Shown here one piece after another: positions 52,387 through 60,922 of a DNA stretch of 64,000 nucleotides; the first letter of the stretch is position 1, and each line of letters begins with the position of its first letter. The notes below the pieces were generated by a model. It ran no database searches, was not told the DNA's origin, and saw only the letters and a list, made by a program, of their open reading frames with translations. The position numbers and the translations under genes are program-made. This stretch comes from Balneolaceae bacterium (lineage in GTDB: Bacteria; Bacteroidota; Rhodothermia; Balneolales; Balneolaceae): the NCBI GenBank assembly GCA_017795005.1, contig CP051242.1, forward strand, positions 2,566,976 to 2,630,975, written 5' to 3'.

Positions 52387-53487
52387 TTAAACGTGGAAAT
52401 AAGGATTGTCTTCTACAAACATATCATCGTACATATCTTCCACTTCAGGGAATGGAGATTCATCCGCAAATTCGACAGCATCAAGTACTTCCTGCTCAAT
52501 TCTGTCCTCTACTTCGGTGAAAAAGGCTTCATCAGCCACTTTATTCGAAAGAATGTAATCTTTCAACTTTAAAATCGGGTCGATTTTCTGATATTCTTCC
52601 AGTTCCTCTTTAGTTCTGTATTTCTGAGGATCAGACATGGAATGTCCACGGTAGCGATACGTTCGAATCTCCACAAAGTAAGGCTTTGAGTTTTCGCGAA
52701 CATCATCGGCTATTTCTTTCATTTTTTCATACACCGAGAACACATCCATACCATTAATAACCGCACTTTTCATCTCATAACCTTTAGCGCGATCCACGAT
52801 TTCGGCAACCGTATGTCGCTTAGCGGCGGTACCCATTGAATATCCATTGTTCTCAACTACAAAAATTACAGGAAGCTTCCAAAGTTGAGCCATATTCATA
52901 GTTTCATGAAGAGCGCCCTGATCTACAGCTCCGTCACCGAAAAATGTTGCAGAAATTTTACCTGTTCCATTATACTTATTAGCGAATGCAAGTCCGGCTC
53001 CAATCGGAATATGTCCACCTACGATTCCATAACCACCCCAGAAATGGTTTTCTGCTTTAGCGAAGTGCATTGAACCACCTTTTCCTTTGGAACAACCTGT
53101 AGCCTTACCAAACAACTCAGCCATACCTTCTTTGGGAGTAATTCCTCGACATAAACCCCATCCATGATCACGATATCCCGTTATTATATCGTCTTTATCA
53201 TCAAAAGCGAACACGGTACCGGTCGAAATAGCTTCCTGACCAATATATAAGTGAAGAAATCCACCAAACTTACCTTTTTGATATTGTTGCATAGAACGTT
53301 CTTCAAAGCGACGTTGAAGATACATTTGCTCATACATTGCTTTCAGATCATCTTCTGAAAGTCCAAGTGCTTTATGTTTCTTTTTGGTAGCCGGAGGTAA
53401 ATCTACCCCTTTTTGTACCACTCCATCACTTTCTTCGCCAATGCCTCGTGGGGCAAAAACGATATCATCTGTTTTCTTTTTCGCCAT
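52387..53487 (-). CDS. pdhA: Pyruvate dehydrogenase E1 component, alpha subunit
   Basis: The 366-residue protein carries the thiamine diphosphate motif GDGAVDQG...ENNGYSMGT, the segment MHFAKAENHFWGGYGIVGG and the RYRGHSMSDPQ loop that contains conserved serines in E1alpha. It decarboxylates the 2-oxo acid and passes the acyl group to the lipoyl domain of E2. It is the first gene of the pdhA-pdhB-aceF operon. The N-terminal 30 residues are Lys/Gly-rich and probably flexible. The 87-base gap after alaS contains TATATTTTG at 53535-53527 (minus strand), close to a promoter -7 box but with a spacing error. Confidence 0.9.
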   Translation of the reverse strand: MAKKKTDDIVFAPRGIGEESDGVVQKGVDLPPATKKKHKALGLSEDDLKAMYEQMYLQRRFEERSMQQYQKGKFGGFLHLYIGQEAISTGTVFAFDDKDDIITGYRDHGWGLCRGITPKEGMAELFGKATGCSKGKGGSMHFAKAENHFWGGYGIVGGHIPIGAGLAFANKYNGTGKISATFFGDGAVDQGALHETMNMAQLWKLPVIFVVENNGYSMGTAAKRHTVAEIVDRAKGYEMKSAVINGMDVFSVYEKMKEIADDVRENSKPYFVEIRTYRYRGHSMSDPQKYRTKEELEEYQKIDPILKLKDYILSNKVADEAFFTEVEDRIEQEVLDAVEFADESPFPEVEDMYDDMFVEDNPYFHV

Positions 53488-53574
53488 AGTTAATTTGTTC
53501 TTATCGGTGTCCCTTTAAGAGGGCTCAAAATATATCTATTTTTTTGGAAGTTTTCGTGGTTGGATTTATCTGAT

Positions 53575-56244
53575 TCAACTAATGCTTTCCAGCACAATAT
53601 CATTCACCTTTTCCAATGCTTCGTCAAGTTTTTCCGGATTTCTTCCTCCAGCGGTAGCTAAATTAGGTTGACCTCCGCCTCCGCCGCCAACTAAACGACC
53701 TAATTGACCAACTAAAGCGCCGGCTTTTAATCCCTTATCTTTGATTAAGTCATCAGTTACTGCCACCATCAGGAACACCTTTCCTTCTGTTTCATCTTTT
53801 GAACCAAGTACAGTGACCGTATTTTCCGGGGATTTCTGAAGAGCATCGTAGCCCAGTTGCTTGAGTACTCCCATATCAGCACCAGAAATTTCTCCTTTAA
53901 CTAAAGAGAGTGAACCATTAAGGCTTTCCGAAGCTTGTAACAATTCATCTAGCCTGGCTCCGGTATTTTGGAGGTTGAGCTTTTCCAGTTCTTTTTCCAG
54001 CGCTTTCTTTTCTTCCTGAAGTTTATGAATACTCGCCACCAGATCATCGGTCTGTCCAAATGCAGATTTAATATTCTGAACCGTGTGCTTTTCTTCCCGG
54101 ATGAGCTTATCGGCTGCTTTACCCGTTACCGCCTCAATCCTTCTGATTCCTGCAGCGACAGAGCTTTCGTGCACAAACCGGAAATACCCGATTTCGCCGG
54201 TTGCTCCCACATGAGTTCCACCACACAATTCCACAGAATAATCTTCATCAAAAGTGATAACACGTACAAAATCGCCGTATTTTTCACCAAAAAGCATCAT
54301 TGCGCCTTTTTCACGAGCTTCTTCAATCGGAACGTCCCGTTCTTCAATCAAAGGAATATTTTCCTGGATTTTCTCATTTACCCTGGCTTCTACTTCATCC
54401 AGCTGTTCCTGAGTCATAGCTTCGTAATGAGAAAAATCAAAGCGAAGATGATGTTCATTTACCAAAGAACCTTTCTGAGCAACATGATCGCCTAATACAT
54501 CTCTTAGTGCAGCATGAGCAAGATGCGTTGCTGAGTGATGTTTCTGGATTTCGAGACGTCGATCTAAATTAATTTTAGCTGTAAAGTTATTTTTCTTTTC
54601 ATCAGGTAACTCATTTGTAAAGTGAATGTATTCGCCTTTATCTTTTTTAACATCTATAACTTCAATTACCTTGTCACCATCTATAAAGACTCCTGTATCA
54701 CCAACTTGACCACCGCTTTCAGCATAGAAAGGAGTTTTATTTAAAATGATTGCAAACTGATCTCTTACTTTCCAATGTGCTACCATTTGAGTTTCACATT
54801 GAAACTCATCGTATCCAACAAACTCAAAATCATCGATATCACTTAGTTTCTTTTTCTCTATTTGATTAGAATAATCCACTCCAAATTTACCTGCAGCACG
54901 GGCACGATCTTTTTGTTCCTGCATATGCTTGTTGAAGCCGGATTCATCCACGTCAATTCCCTGTTCTCTGGCCATCAATTGTGTTAAATCAATAGGAAAA
55001 CCGTAGGTATCATGTAATTTGAACGCATCCTCCCCGGAGAGTTCTTTTTTTCCTTCAATCATTTCATTGAAAATATCGATGCCCTGACCAAGTGTCTTTA
55101 AAAAGCTCTTTTCCTCAGCACGAACCACATTAGTAATATACTCCTGCTGAGCAACCACTTCGGGGAATACTTCCTTAAACTGATCTGCGAGAACATTCAC
55201 CAACTTAAACATGAACGGTTCTTTGAAGCCTAGTTTATCCCATCCATAGCGAATGGCACGACGCTGAATACGTCGGATTACATATCCCCGTCCGTCATTC
55301 CCCGGTGAAGCTCCATCCGCTATCGAAAAAACTACCGCACGTATGTGATCGGCGATTACCCGCATCGCAATGTCTTTCTCTTCATCCTGACCATATTTCA
55401 CTCCCGCCAATTTGGAAATTTCATCCAACAGCGGTGTAAATACATCCGAATCATAATTTGAAAACTTTCCCTGGAGAACAGCACATACTCTTTCAAAGCC
55501 CATTCCGGTATCTACATGTTGTGCCGGAAGTGTTTTAAGAGCGCCATCTGGCTGACGATTAAACTGAATGAATACCAAATTCCAGATTTCCATTACTCTG
55601 GGATCATCCATATTTACCAGCTCGGCACCATCCTGTTTCTTCCGTTCTTCATCCGGACGGAGATCGATGTGAACTTCTGAACAAGGTCCGCACGGACCGG
55701 TATCTCCCATTTCCCAGAAGTTGTCTTTCTTACCGAACTTCAGGATGTGATTGTGAGCAATGGAAGTTTCACTTTTCCAAAGTTCAATGGCTTCTTCATC
55801 AACCGGAAGTCCGTCTTCTTCATCTCCACCGAACACAGTAGCGTATAACCGGTCCGGTTCCATTCCCCATTTTTCTACCAGTAATTCCCACGCCCAGGCA
55901 ATCGCCTCTTTTTTGAAGTAATCTCCGAACGACCAATTGCCCAACATCTCGAACAAAGTGTGGTGATAGGTATCGTGCCCTACTTCTTCCAGATCGTTGT
56001 GCTTACCACTTACACGAATACATTTCTGAGTATCGGCAGCACGATTCCAGGATTTCCCATTATGCTTAAGACTTTGTTCTTCCCCTAAAAAAATAGGTTT
56101 AAACTGATTCATTCCTGCATTTGTGAACAAAAGCGTAGGATCGTCTTTAGGAACTACAGGCGCACTATCCACAATGGCGTGTTCCTTCTCTGCGAAGAAT
56201 TCCAGAAATTCGTTTCTGATTTGGGAAGATGTCTTAACGGGCAT
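53575..56244 (-). CDS. alaS: Alanyl-tRNA synthetase
   Basis: At 889 residues this is the full length for bacterial AlaRS. The N-terminal catalytic domain begins KTSSQIRNEFLEFF, has FTNAGMNQFKPIFLG and DTGMGFERVCAVLQG. The editing domain shows HSATHLAHAAL near residue 566 and CGGTHV near 672, the zinc-binding His and Cys residues of the editing site. The C-terminal coiled-coil and DHHA1-like oligomerisation domain ends with GQLGRLVGGGGGGQPNLATAGG. It charges tRNA-Ala and hydrolyses Ser/Gly mischarges. It stands alone on the minus strand, 87 bases upstream of the pdh operon, and is divergent from the DUF502 gene. Confidence 0.97.
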   Translation of the reverse strand: MPVKTSSQIRNEFLEFFAEKEHAIVDSAPVVPKDDPTLLFTNAGMNQFKPIFLGEEQSLKHNGKSWNRAADTQKCIRVSGKHNDLEEVGHDTYHHTLFEMLGNWSFGDYFKKEAIAWAWELLVEKWGMEPDRLYATVFGGDEEDGLPVDEEAIELWKSETSIAHNHILKFGKKDNFWEMGDTGPCGPCSEVHIDLRPDEERKKQDGAELVNMDDPRVMEIWNLVFIQFNRQPDGALKTLPAQHVDTGMGFERVCAVLQGKFSNYDSDVFTPLLDEISKLAGVKYGQDEEKDIAMRVIADHIRAVVFSIADGASPGNDGRGYVIRRIQRRAIRYGWDKLGFKEPFMFKLVNVLADQFKEVFPEVVAQQEYITNVVRAEEKSFLKTLGQGIDIFNEMIEGKKELSGEDAFKLHDTYGFPIDLTQLMAREQGIDVDESGFNKHMQEQKDRARAAGKFGVDYSNQIEKKKLSDIDDFEFVGYDEFQCETQMVAHWKVRDQFAIILNKTPFYAESGGQVGDTGVFIDGDKVIEVIDVKKDKGEYIHFTNELPDEKKNNFTAKINLDRRLEIQKHHSATHLAHAALRDVLGDHVAQKGSLVNEHHLRFDFSHYEAMTQEQLDEVEARVNEKIQENIPLIEERDVPIEEAREKGAMMLFGEKYGDFVRVITFDEDYSVELCGGTHVGATGEIGYFRFVHESSVAAGIRRIEAVTGKAADKLIREEKHTVQNIKSAFGQTDDLVASIHKLQEEKKALEKELEKLNLQNTGARLDELLQASESLNGSLSLVKGEISGADMGVLKQLGYDALQKSPENTVTVLGSKDETEGKVFLMVAVTDDLIKDKGLKAGALVGQLGRLVGGGGGGQPNLATAGGRNPEKLDEALEKVNDIVLESIS

Positions 56245-56360
56245 TAATTTATGCTGTAGAAATTTTGATTTACAGGGTTGGGAAGATAGAAAATTTCCAG
56301 CTCTAACTCATGGAACTAATTGAACGGTTAAAGGTTATTATCTAAAACAAAACGGGACTG

Positions 56361-56930
56361 ATGAAAACAATATTAAATTACTTCTTAAGGGGAATGTTAA
56401 TTGTATTTCCGGTGGGAGCTACAATTTATTTGGTTAGTATTACCATCAACTGGGTAAACAGAATCTTCAACAATCTTTTTTTTGGATGGTTTGAATGGAA
56501 CATTCCGGGATTAGGGATTCTTTCGGGATTTATAATTATTTCTTTAGTGGGATTCATCTTTACAAGAGCATTTACAAAACCTATTGTCCATTTATTTGAA
56601 AGTCTGTTCTCAAAAACCCCTTTAGTGAGTATTATTTATACGTCACTAAAAGATTTAACAGAAGCATTTGTTGGAGATAAAAAGAAGTTTACAAAACCGG
56701 TTCGAATTCAGTTTGGGGAAATGGGCATGATTCGTTTTGGTTTTATTACCCAGGAAACACTTTCTAATCTGGAAATGGAAAATGAAGTAGCCGTCTACTG
56801 TCCTCACTCCTACAATTTCTCAGGAAACCTCTATATCGTACCCAAAGATGCTGTAACTCCGGTAAAAGCTGATCCGGCAGATTTTATGAGATTTATTGTT
56901 TCCGGTGGAGTTACAGGATTTGGGAAGTAA
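56361..56930 (+). CDS. DUF502 family membrane protein
   Basis: The 189-residue protein has two hydrophobic segments near the N-terminus (about 8-27 and 48-70) and the conserved DUF502 features: RGMLIVFPVGATIYL, IPGLGILSGFIIISLVGFI, KTPLVSIIYTSLKDLTEAF, then GFITQ, CPHSYNFSGNLYIVPKDAVTPV and FIVSGGVTG. The family is conserved in many bacteria and chloroplasts but its role is not well defined. It is a single gene, divergent from alaS and convergent with the ferredoxin-NADP reductase, whose stop lies one base away. Confidence 0.8.
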   Translation: MKTILNYFLRGMLIVFPVGATIYLVSITINWVNRIFNNLFFGWFEWNIPGLGILSGFIIISLVGFIFTRAFTKPIVHLFESLFSKTPLVSIIYTSLKDLTEAFVGDKKKFTKPVRIQFGEMGMIRFGFITQETLSNLEMENEVAVYCPHSYNFSGNLYIVPKDAVTPVKADPADFMRFIVSGGVTGFGK

Positions 56931-56931
56931 A

Positions 56932-57855
56932 TTAGTAAACTTCTTCGAATGTTCTTTCGGAAGGTTTGAGCATCGTTTTTACTTCTTCCCAACTCCATTC
57001 GTTTGGATCTTCAGATTCCGGCTGACCCTTCATCCTCAGATAATCCATAAAGCCTTTCTTAGCAAGATTATGATATATACCTGATTCCATCCCCTTCATC
57101 CCGCAGAGGTAAATCAAGGTGTTATCTTTTCCTAAAATCGGACTCAGAATTTCTTCCTGATCATCAATGGCAGTTTGCACATAGTATTTACTACCATCTG
57201 CCCTACGATCCTCTCTGGAAATCATTTTGATATAGTGGAAATTTTTATGCTTTTCGGCCATTTCAGTAAAGAATTCAGGATAAAGCAAATCTGTTCTGTA
57301 TGGACATCCAAAAACAAGAGCAACCTCACCTTTAAATCCATTTTCAAACAATTCAATTATCATACCCCTGAAAGGTGCTATTCCTGTACCTGTAGCAAAA
57401 AATACGTAGTTAAAATCATCTACATTCTCTGGAAGCAGATAACGACGACCACTTGGGCCTGTTACTTTTAACTTATCGCCAGGTTTGAGGTTGCATAAAT
57501 AATTTGAACACACTCCCATGTAAAAAGTACCATCCACTTCATCCATAGCTCGTTTAACTGTTGTTGAAACAAGATGCTTCTTTCCGCCTTCACCATTTGA
57601 AGGAGAAGAAACCGAATACAATCTGAGTTTATGAGGCTTTCCCTTTTCATTTTCTCCGGGAGGAAGAACACCAATCGATTGACCTACCCTGAACTTCCCT
57701 TCTAATGCAGTACCAGAAATATCAAAAGTCATATGACGAACAATATTCGGACTACTTTCGGCGGTACAAACATAATTTTCAACTACAGTAGCTTCAGTTG
57801 GATCTTTTGGTGAATGTATATTTAGTTCTACTTCTGGTAGTATTATTTCTGGCAT
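56932..57855 (-). CDS. Plant-type ferredoxin-NADP+ reductase
   Basis: The start is set at the ATG at 57855 (MPEIILPEV). A longer frame from 57894 would begin inside the terminator of the neighbouring gene. The 307-residue protein has the FAD motif LRLYSVSS, a second FAD-binding element in CSNYLCNLKPGD, the NADP fold ATGTGIAPFRGM, VFGCPYRTDLLYPE and the LIYLCGMKGMESG block. It ends with the aromatic FEEVY, as in plant-type FNRs where the final Tyr stacks on the flavin. It exchanges electrons between NADP(H) and ferredoxin or flavodoxin. It is a single cytoplasmic gene. Confidence 0.87.
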   Translation of the reverse strand: MPEIILPEVELNIHSPKDPTEATVVENYVCTAESSPNIVRHMTFDISGTALEGKFRVGQSIGVLPPGENEKGKPHKLRLYSVSSPSNGEGGKKHLVSTTVKRAMDEVDGTFYMGVCSNYLCNLKPGDKLKVTGPSGRRYLLPENVDDFNYVFFATGTGIAPFRGMIIELFENGFKGEVALVFGCPYRTDLLYPEFFTEMAEKHKNFHYIKMISREDRRADGSKYYVQTAIDDQEEILSPILGKDNTLIYLCGMKGMESGIYHNLAKKGFMDYLRMKGQPESEDPNEWSWEEVKTMLKPSERTFEEVY

Positions 57856-57876
57856 AGGTATAGATGATTGTGTGCA

Positions 57877-57912
57877 TAAAAAAATCCCAGTCAATGTAAT
57901 GACTGGGATTTT
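57877..57912 (-). terminator. Bidirectional-looking rho-independent terminator
   Basis: A perfect 13-bp stem pairs AAAATCCCAGTCA (57881-57893) with TGACTGGGATTTT (57900-57912), with a six-base loop. On the minus strand it continues into TTT, so it ends the beta-barrel gene at 57940. It overlaps the first residues of the longer start of the reductase and so argues against that start. Confidence 0.8.
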
Positions 57913-57939
57913 AAATAAGAAGTGTGATTTAACTTTGAA

Positions 57940-58506
57940 TCAGAAGTAAAAAGTTAATCCAGCGGTAATAACGTTTCCGCTGTATTCCTTATCTCCAAAA
58001 TCATCATTATCTCCATCTAGGAATAAATAACGATAATCTACATTTAGCGCGGCGCTTTCATTCAATGGTAAATCTAATCCAAATCCTAAATGATAGCCTA
58101 AGTTAACTTCAGCATCAGTTCCGTTAGAAAATGTACCATCATATTCATAAATATTATAATACGCTCCCAAACCTGCTAAACCATATGGTTGAAAATTAGG
58201 TGCTAATGGTACAAATAAAAGTAGAGAAGTAGTTACAGGAATTTGTTTTAGAGTTATTTCTCCTCCAGTAACATCATATGTTTGTTCTCCTCTGTACTCT
58301 GATGCGAGCTCAAATCCAAGAACTTCACCTCTGAATCGGGCTTGTCCACCAATAAACATGGTTCCGTCTTCGGCATCAGGAGCTTTGTAATATCCAATTC
58401 TTGGTCCAATACCAGATTTATCTTTTAAAAGAAAATCCTGAGCAGTAGTGTTTGTAGCAAAAATTGCAATTATTATGAAAGTAAAAAGTGTTGTTAGTTT
58501 CTTCAT
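57940..58506 (-). CDS. Small outer-membrane beta-barrel protein
   Basis: The 188-residue protein has a signal peptide (cleavage after TTAQ, about residue 22). The rest alternates short amphipathic strands (SGIGPRIGYYKAP, GGQARFRGEVLGFELASEYRG, YNIYEYDG, LGYHLGFGLDLPLN) and ends with GNVITAGLTFYF, a C-terminal aromatic typical of OMP targeting. It looks like the OmpA/OprH-type small barrel family (outer membrane protein beta-barrel). Its function is not assigned. It is followed by a strong terminator and is a monocistronic unit. The name of the ligand or partner cannot be inferred. Confidence 0.65.
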   Translation of the reverse strand: MKKLTTLFTFIIIAIFATNTTAQDFLLKDKSGIGPRIGYYKAPDAEDGTMFIGGQARFRGEVLGFELASEYRGEQTYDVTGGEITLKQIPVTTSLLLFVPLAPNFQPYGLAGLGAYYNIYEYDGTFSNGTDAEVNLGYHLGFGLDLPLNESAALNVDYRYLFLDGDNDDFGDKEYSGNVITAGLTFYF

Positions 58507-58573
58507 GATTTAACTGTTTATTAAGTTTCTAATAGTTAAACAGGAGAAAATCTAAGTTGTTCCAAATAATAAT

Positions 58574-59350
58574 CTATTGATTACTGATCCTGTATCTTAC
58601 AAGTTCATCAATGGTTGGGCGTTCGCCTCTCTCTTCTATTAAACGCTCTGCAAGCCTGTCGGTAACATTTACACTTCTTAACCTCATCAGGTTTTCTTTG
58701 CTAAGCTCATCAAGGGTGTATCCAAGGTCCATCATTCTACTCGTGAAATTAGCTGTTACACCACTTCGTCTTGTTTCGGCAAGTTCCTCTAAGGTAAGTT
58801 CATAACCTAGTTCTTTCATCATACGTGCGTAGGTAGGACTAGCATCTGCATTTTCAACCAGTATAAGTTCTTCCAGAGTAGCATCTGTGTATCCAACATC
58901 CTGAAACTGAGCTATCTCTGAAGCAGAAAGCCCTACATCTCTTAACCTGACTAGTTCTTCTAATGTGATATCAGTAAAGCCAATATCGTGTAGTCTTTGA
59001 GTTTCAGTGGCTGTTACTCCCTCATCACGAAGTTCAGACAATTCTTCATTAGTTAAATCACCATACCCAAGGCGCTCCATCCAGTCTCCCATTCCTTCCA
59101 AAAGTTCCGGGTCGTATTCATTAAATGACTGAACTACTTCAGAAATTGGATTCTCAAAATCAGAGAAAAAGGTGCTGACTCTGTTTCCTGCATAAAATAC
59201 CAGAGTAACAATAAATGCGATGACCAGGATATAATTCGCTGTTTTAGGTCCACTGGAAGCAGACTTCTGTGAAACTCCCAGACCGCTATCGTCTGTTTCG
59301 TTTTCCAGATCTTGTAGATCGTTTTTTAGATTTCTGAACTTTGAACTCAT
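58574..59350 (-). CDS. Membrane-anchored repeat protein with BlaR1/M56-like 30-residue repeats
   Basis: The 258-residue protein has a cytoplasmic N-terminal tail, one membrane helix (about 39-58) and at least five tandem repeats of about 30 residues. The core is T-x-E-E-L-x-x-L-R-D-x-G-[VL]-[ST]-A-x(6-8)-[LM]-x-[DE]-[LIV]-G-[YF]. Similar repeats occur in the periplasmic part of some M56/BlaR1-like receptors and related proteins. No protease or sensor domain is attached here. The repeats most likely form a helical solenoid. Its role is unknown; a scaffold or receptor part is possible. It lies between the barrel gene and a receiver gene, in the same orientation. Confidence 0.5.
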   Translation of the reverse strand: MSSKFRNLKNDLQDLENETDDSGLGVSQKSASSGPKTANYILVIAFIVTLVFYAGNRVSTFFSDFENPISEVVQSFNEYDPELLEGMGDWMERLGYGDLTNEELSELRDEGVTATETQRLHDIGFTDITLEELVRLRDVGLSASEIAQFQDVGYTDATLEELILVENADASPTYARMMKELGYELTLEELAETRRSGVTANFTSRMMDLGYTLDELSKENLMRLRSVNVTDRLAERLIEERGERPTIDELVRYRISNQ

Positions 59351-59419
59351 ACTTTGCCCATTAATTTGCGGGAAGGTTACGCATAAATGAACTTAAAGAT
59401 GCACAAAATGCATTTCTTT

Positions 59420-59794
59420 TTAAACTAGTTCGAAAGATTTTGTAAGATCATTTAATGTAAAAGGCTTAGTAATCAGATCTATACATTCGGTAGCTCTCGC
59501 TCTATCATAATTTACACGATCGGAATTGCCAGTTAAATAGATTACAGAAGTTGAAATTTTTTCTTTAATAGCAGTAACTGCTTCTATTCCATCCATTGAG
59601 CCCTTTAAACGAATATCCATTAATATGAGATCAGGATCTTTTTCTAAAGCAATTTCGATTGCATCCTGACCAGAAGTAGCTTTTCCAATAACCTGGTGAC
59701 CTAATTCCCTAACCATATTTTCTATTACTAACGAGATTATCATGTCATCTTCTACGATAAGTACTCTTTTTTTACTTCCTGCTAACTCTGTCAA
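59420..59794 (-). CDS. Stand-alone response-regulator receiver domain
   Basis: The 124-residue protein is a single CheY-like domain. The acidic pocket is Asp16-Asp17 after VLIVEDD, the phosphoacceptor is Asp60 in DLILMDIRL, a conserved Thr stands in VIYLTGNSD and Lys in LITKPF. There is no output domain. Such proteins act in phosphorelays or bind partners directly. No histidine kinase is in the window. The gene sits just downstream of the lipoprotein gene at 59909 and upstream of the repeat protein, in the same orientation, with 69 bases to the latter. It might signal to a neighbouring motor or surface system, but nothing in the sequence shows that. Confidence 0.85.
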   Translation of the reverse strand: MTELAGSKKRVLIVEDDMIISLVIENMVRELGHQVIGKATSGQDAIEIALEKDPDLILMDIRLKGSMDGIEAVTAIKEKISTSVIYLTGNSDRVNYDRARATECIDLITKPFTLNDLTKSFELV

Positions 59795-59908
59795 TGTGGT
59801 TCTTCTTTTAGTTATTTTTTTATGTCCTTCAATTGTAAAACTAATGAGATGTATTAAACGAAAATGTTACTGCTCTCAATCCTGACAATTAAAATTTTCT
59901 TTATTTAC

Positions 59909-60766
59909 TTAAAATTCCTCATCTGATTCAATCGCTTCAATTGCCAATAATAAGCCATCAATCACATCGATATTTGCATTCCAACCTTCAAAAGAATCAT
60001 CTGTATATGAAATTTCTACCTTCCATGTTTTTCGAAGCTCCAGCACACCCTCATTTTTATATGGGTAAAATTCAAATTCAGGGACTTCATTCAAATTATT
60101 TTCACTAACAACAAATATGGTATTTTCACCTGTGTAAGGCTCCATATTTATTTCCCAATCAATCAACATTCTTTGTGCTTCTAAATACCCAATGTTAATC
60201 AATCCCGGGCTGGTAAATTCGGGATACCAGTTTCCCCAAATTCTGTTTACCCCAACTGAATCTAAAAACACTGTGATATTGGAATTTCTCACTTTAGTAT
60301 TCCCATAATACTGAGATTCAAAAGTGATTTTATATTCAATGGGAACACTGTTTATTTCTGGTCCTTCACAAATTGTACAACCAAATAATGGCACTAAATC
60401 TTTAACTACCAAATCAGTTGTGTCATCAACAAAAGTAAACTCAACATTTTTAATAAGTGATTTTTTTGCAGCAGCGATCAGTGTATCAGTTCTTGTAAGC
60501 TCTGCCCTAACTACTTCTTTATTTAAGCATGGATTAACATCACCTGGAAACAATACTCGGCTGAACCCTGTTATTCCGAATTCATTTAAGGTCGAACAGA
60601 TATGATTATCGTTCCCTTGTTGGTATCTGCTATTTAGCTCTTCCAGTTCTCTCAACTCTACAGGTTCTATTTTGGAAGGGTAATCCGAAACATCAGCCAC
60701 CTCTAGTGCCTCGCAAGAAGTCAAGAAAAGTAAAAGCCCGAGAAGTAGAACCCGATATATTGTCAA
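59909..60766 (-). CDS. Predicted lipoprotein of unknown function
   Basis: The 285-residue protein has a lipoprotein signal (MTIYRVLLLGLLLFLTSC) with the lipid-bearing Cys at about residue 18. The rest holds an N-terminal helix (PSKIEPVELRELEELNSRYQQGND), several Cys residues (for example CSTL, CTIC) and beta-rich stretches (EYKITFESQYYGNTKVRN, TGENTIFVVSENN). I do not recognise a known family. An exact TAnnTTTG box (TATCTTTG on the minus strand, 60804-60797) lies 30 bases upstream of the start. It lies upstream of the receiver gene, with a 114-base gap, so cotranscription is uncertain. Confidence 0.5.
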   Translation of the reverse strand: MTIYRVLLLGLLLFLTSCEALEVADVSDYPSKIEPVELRELEELNSRYQQGNDNHICSTLNEFGITGFSRVLFPGDVNPCLNKEVVRAELTRTDTLIAAAKKSLIKNVEFTFVDDTTDLVVKDLVPLFGCTICEGPEINSVPIEYKITFESQYYGNTKVRNSNITVFLDSVGVNRIWGNWYPEFTSPGLINIGYLEAQRMLIDWEINMEPYTGENTIFVVSENNLNEVPEFEFYPYKNEGVLELRKTWKVEISYTDDSFEGWNANIDVIDGLLLAIEAIESDEEF

Positions 60767-60796
60767 CGTCTGTAAAAACCTAAATTCTTAGTCAAT

Positions 60797-60804
60797 CAAA
60801 GATA
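60797..60804 (-). promoter_or_regulatory. Putative -7 promoter box for the lipoprotein gene
   Basis: Reading the minus strand, TATCTTTG matches TAnnTTTG exactly and ends 30 bases before the start at 60766. No clear -33 element is visible. Confidence 0.4.
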
Positions 60805-60922
60805 GGAATAATCTAACTTTCACTTTGTTAATAAGCACTCATTTTTATTAATATATTTTAAGTATTTAGAATATGTTACAAGTCCTTTTTTGGCTAAAAC
60901 TTAGATTATAAATTTTAATAGA

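Noticed and set aside
53968..54495. Open frame of 175 codons on the plus strand
   Set aside because: It lies opposite alaS, a certain gene, and shows no domain. Shadow.
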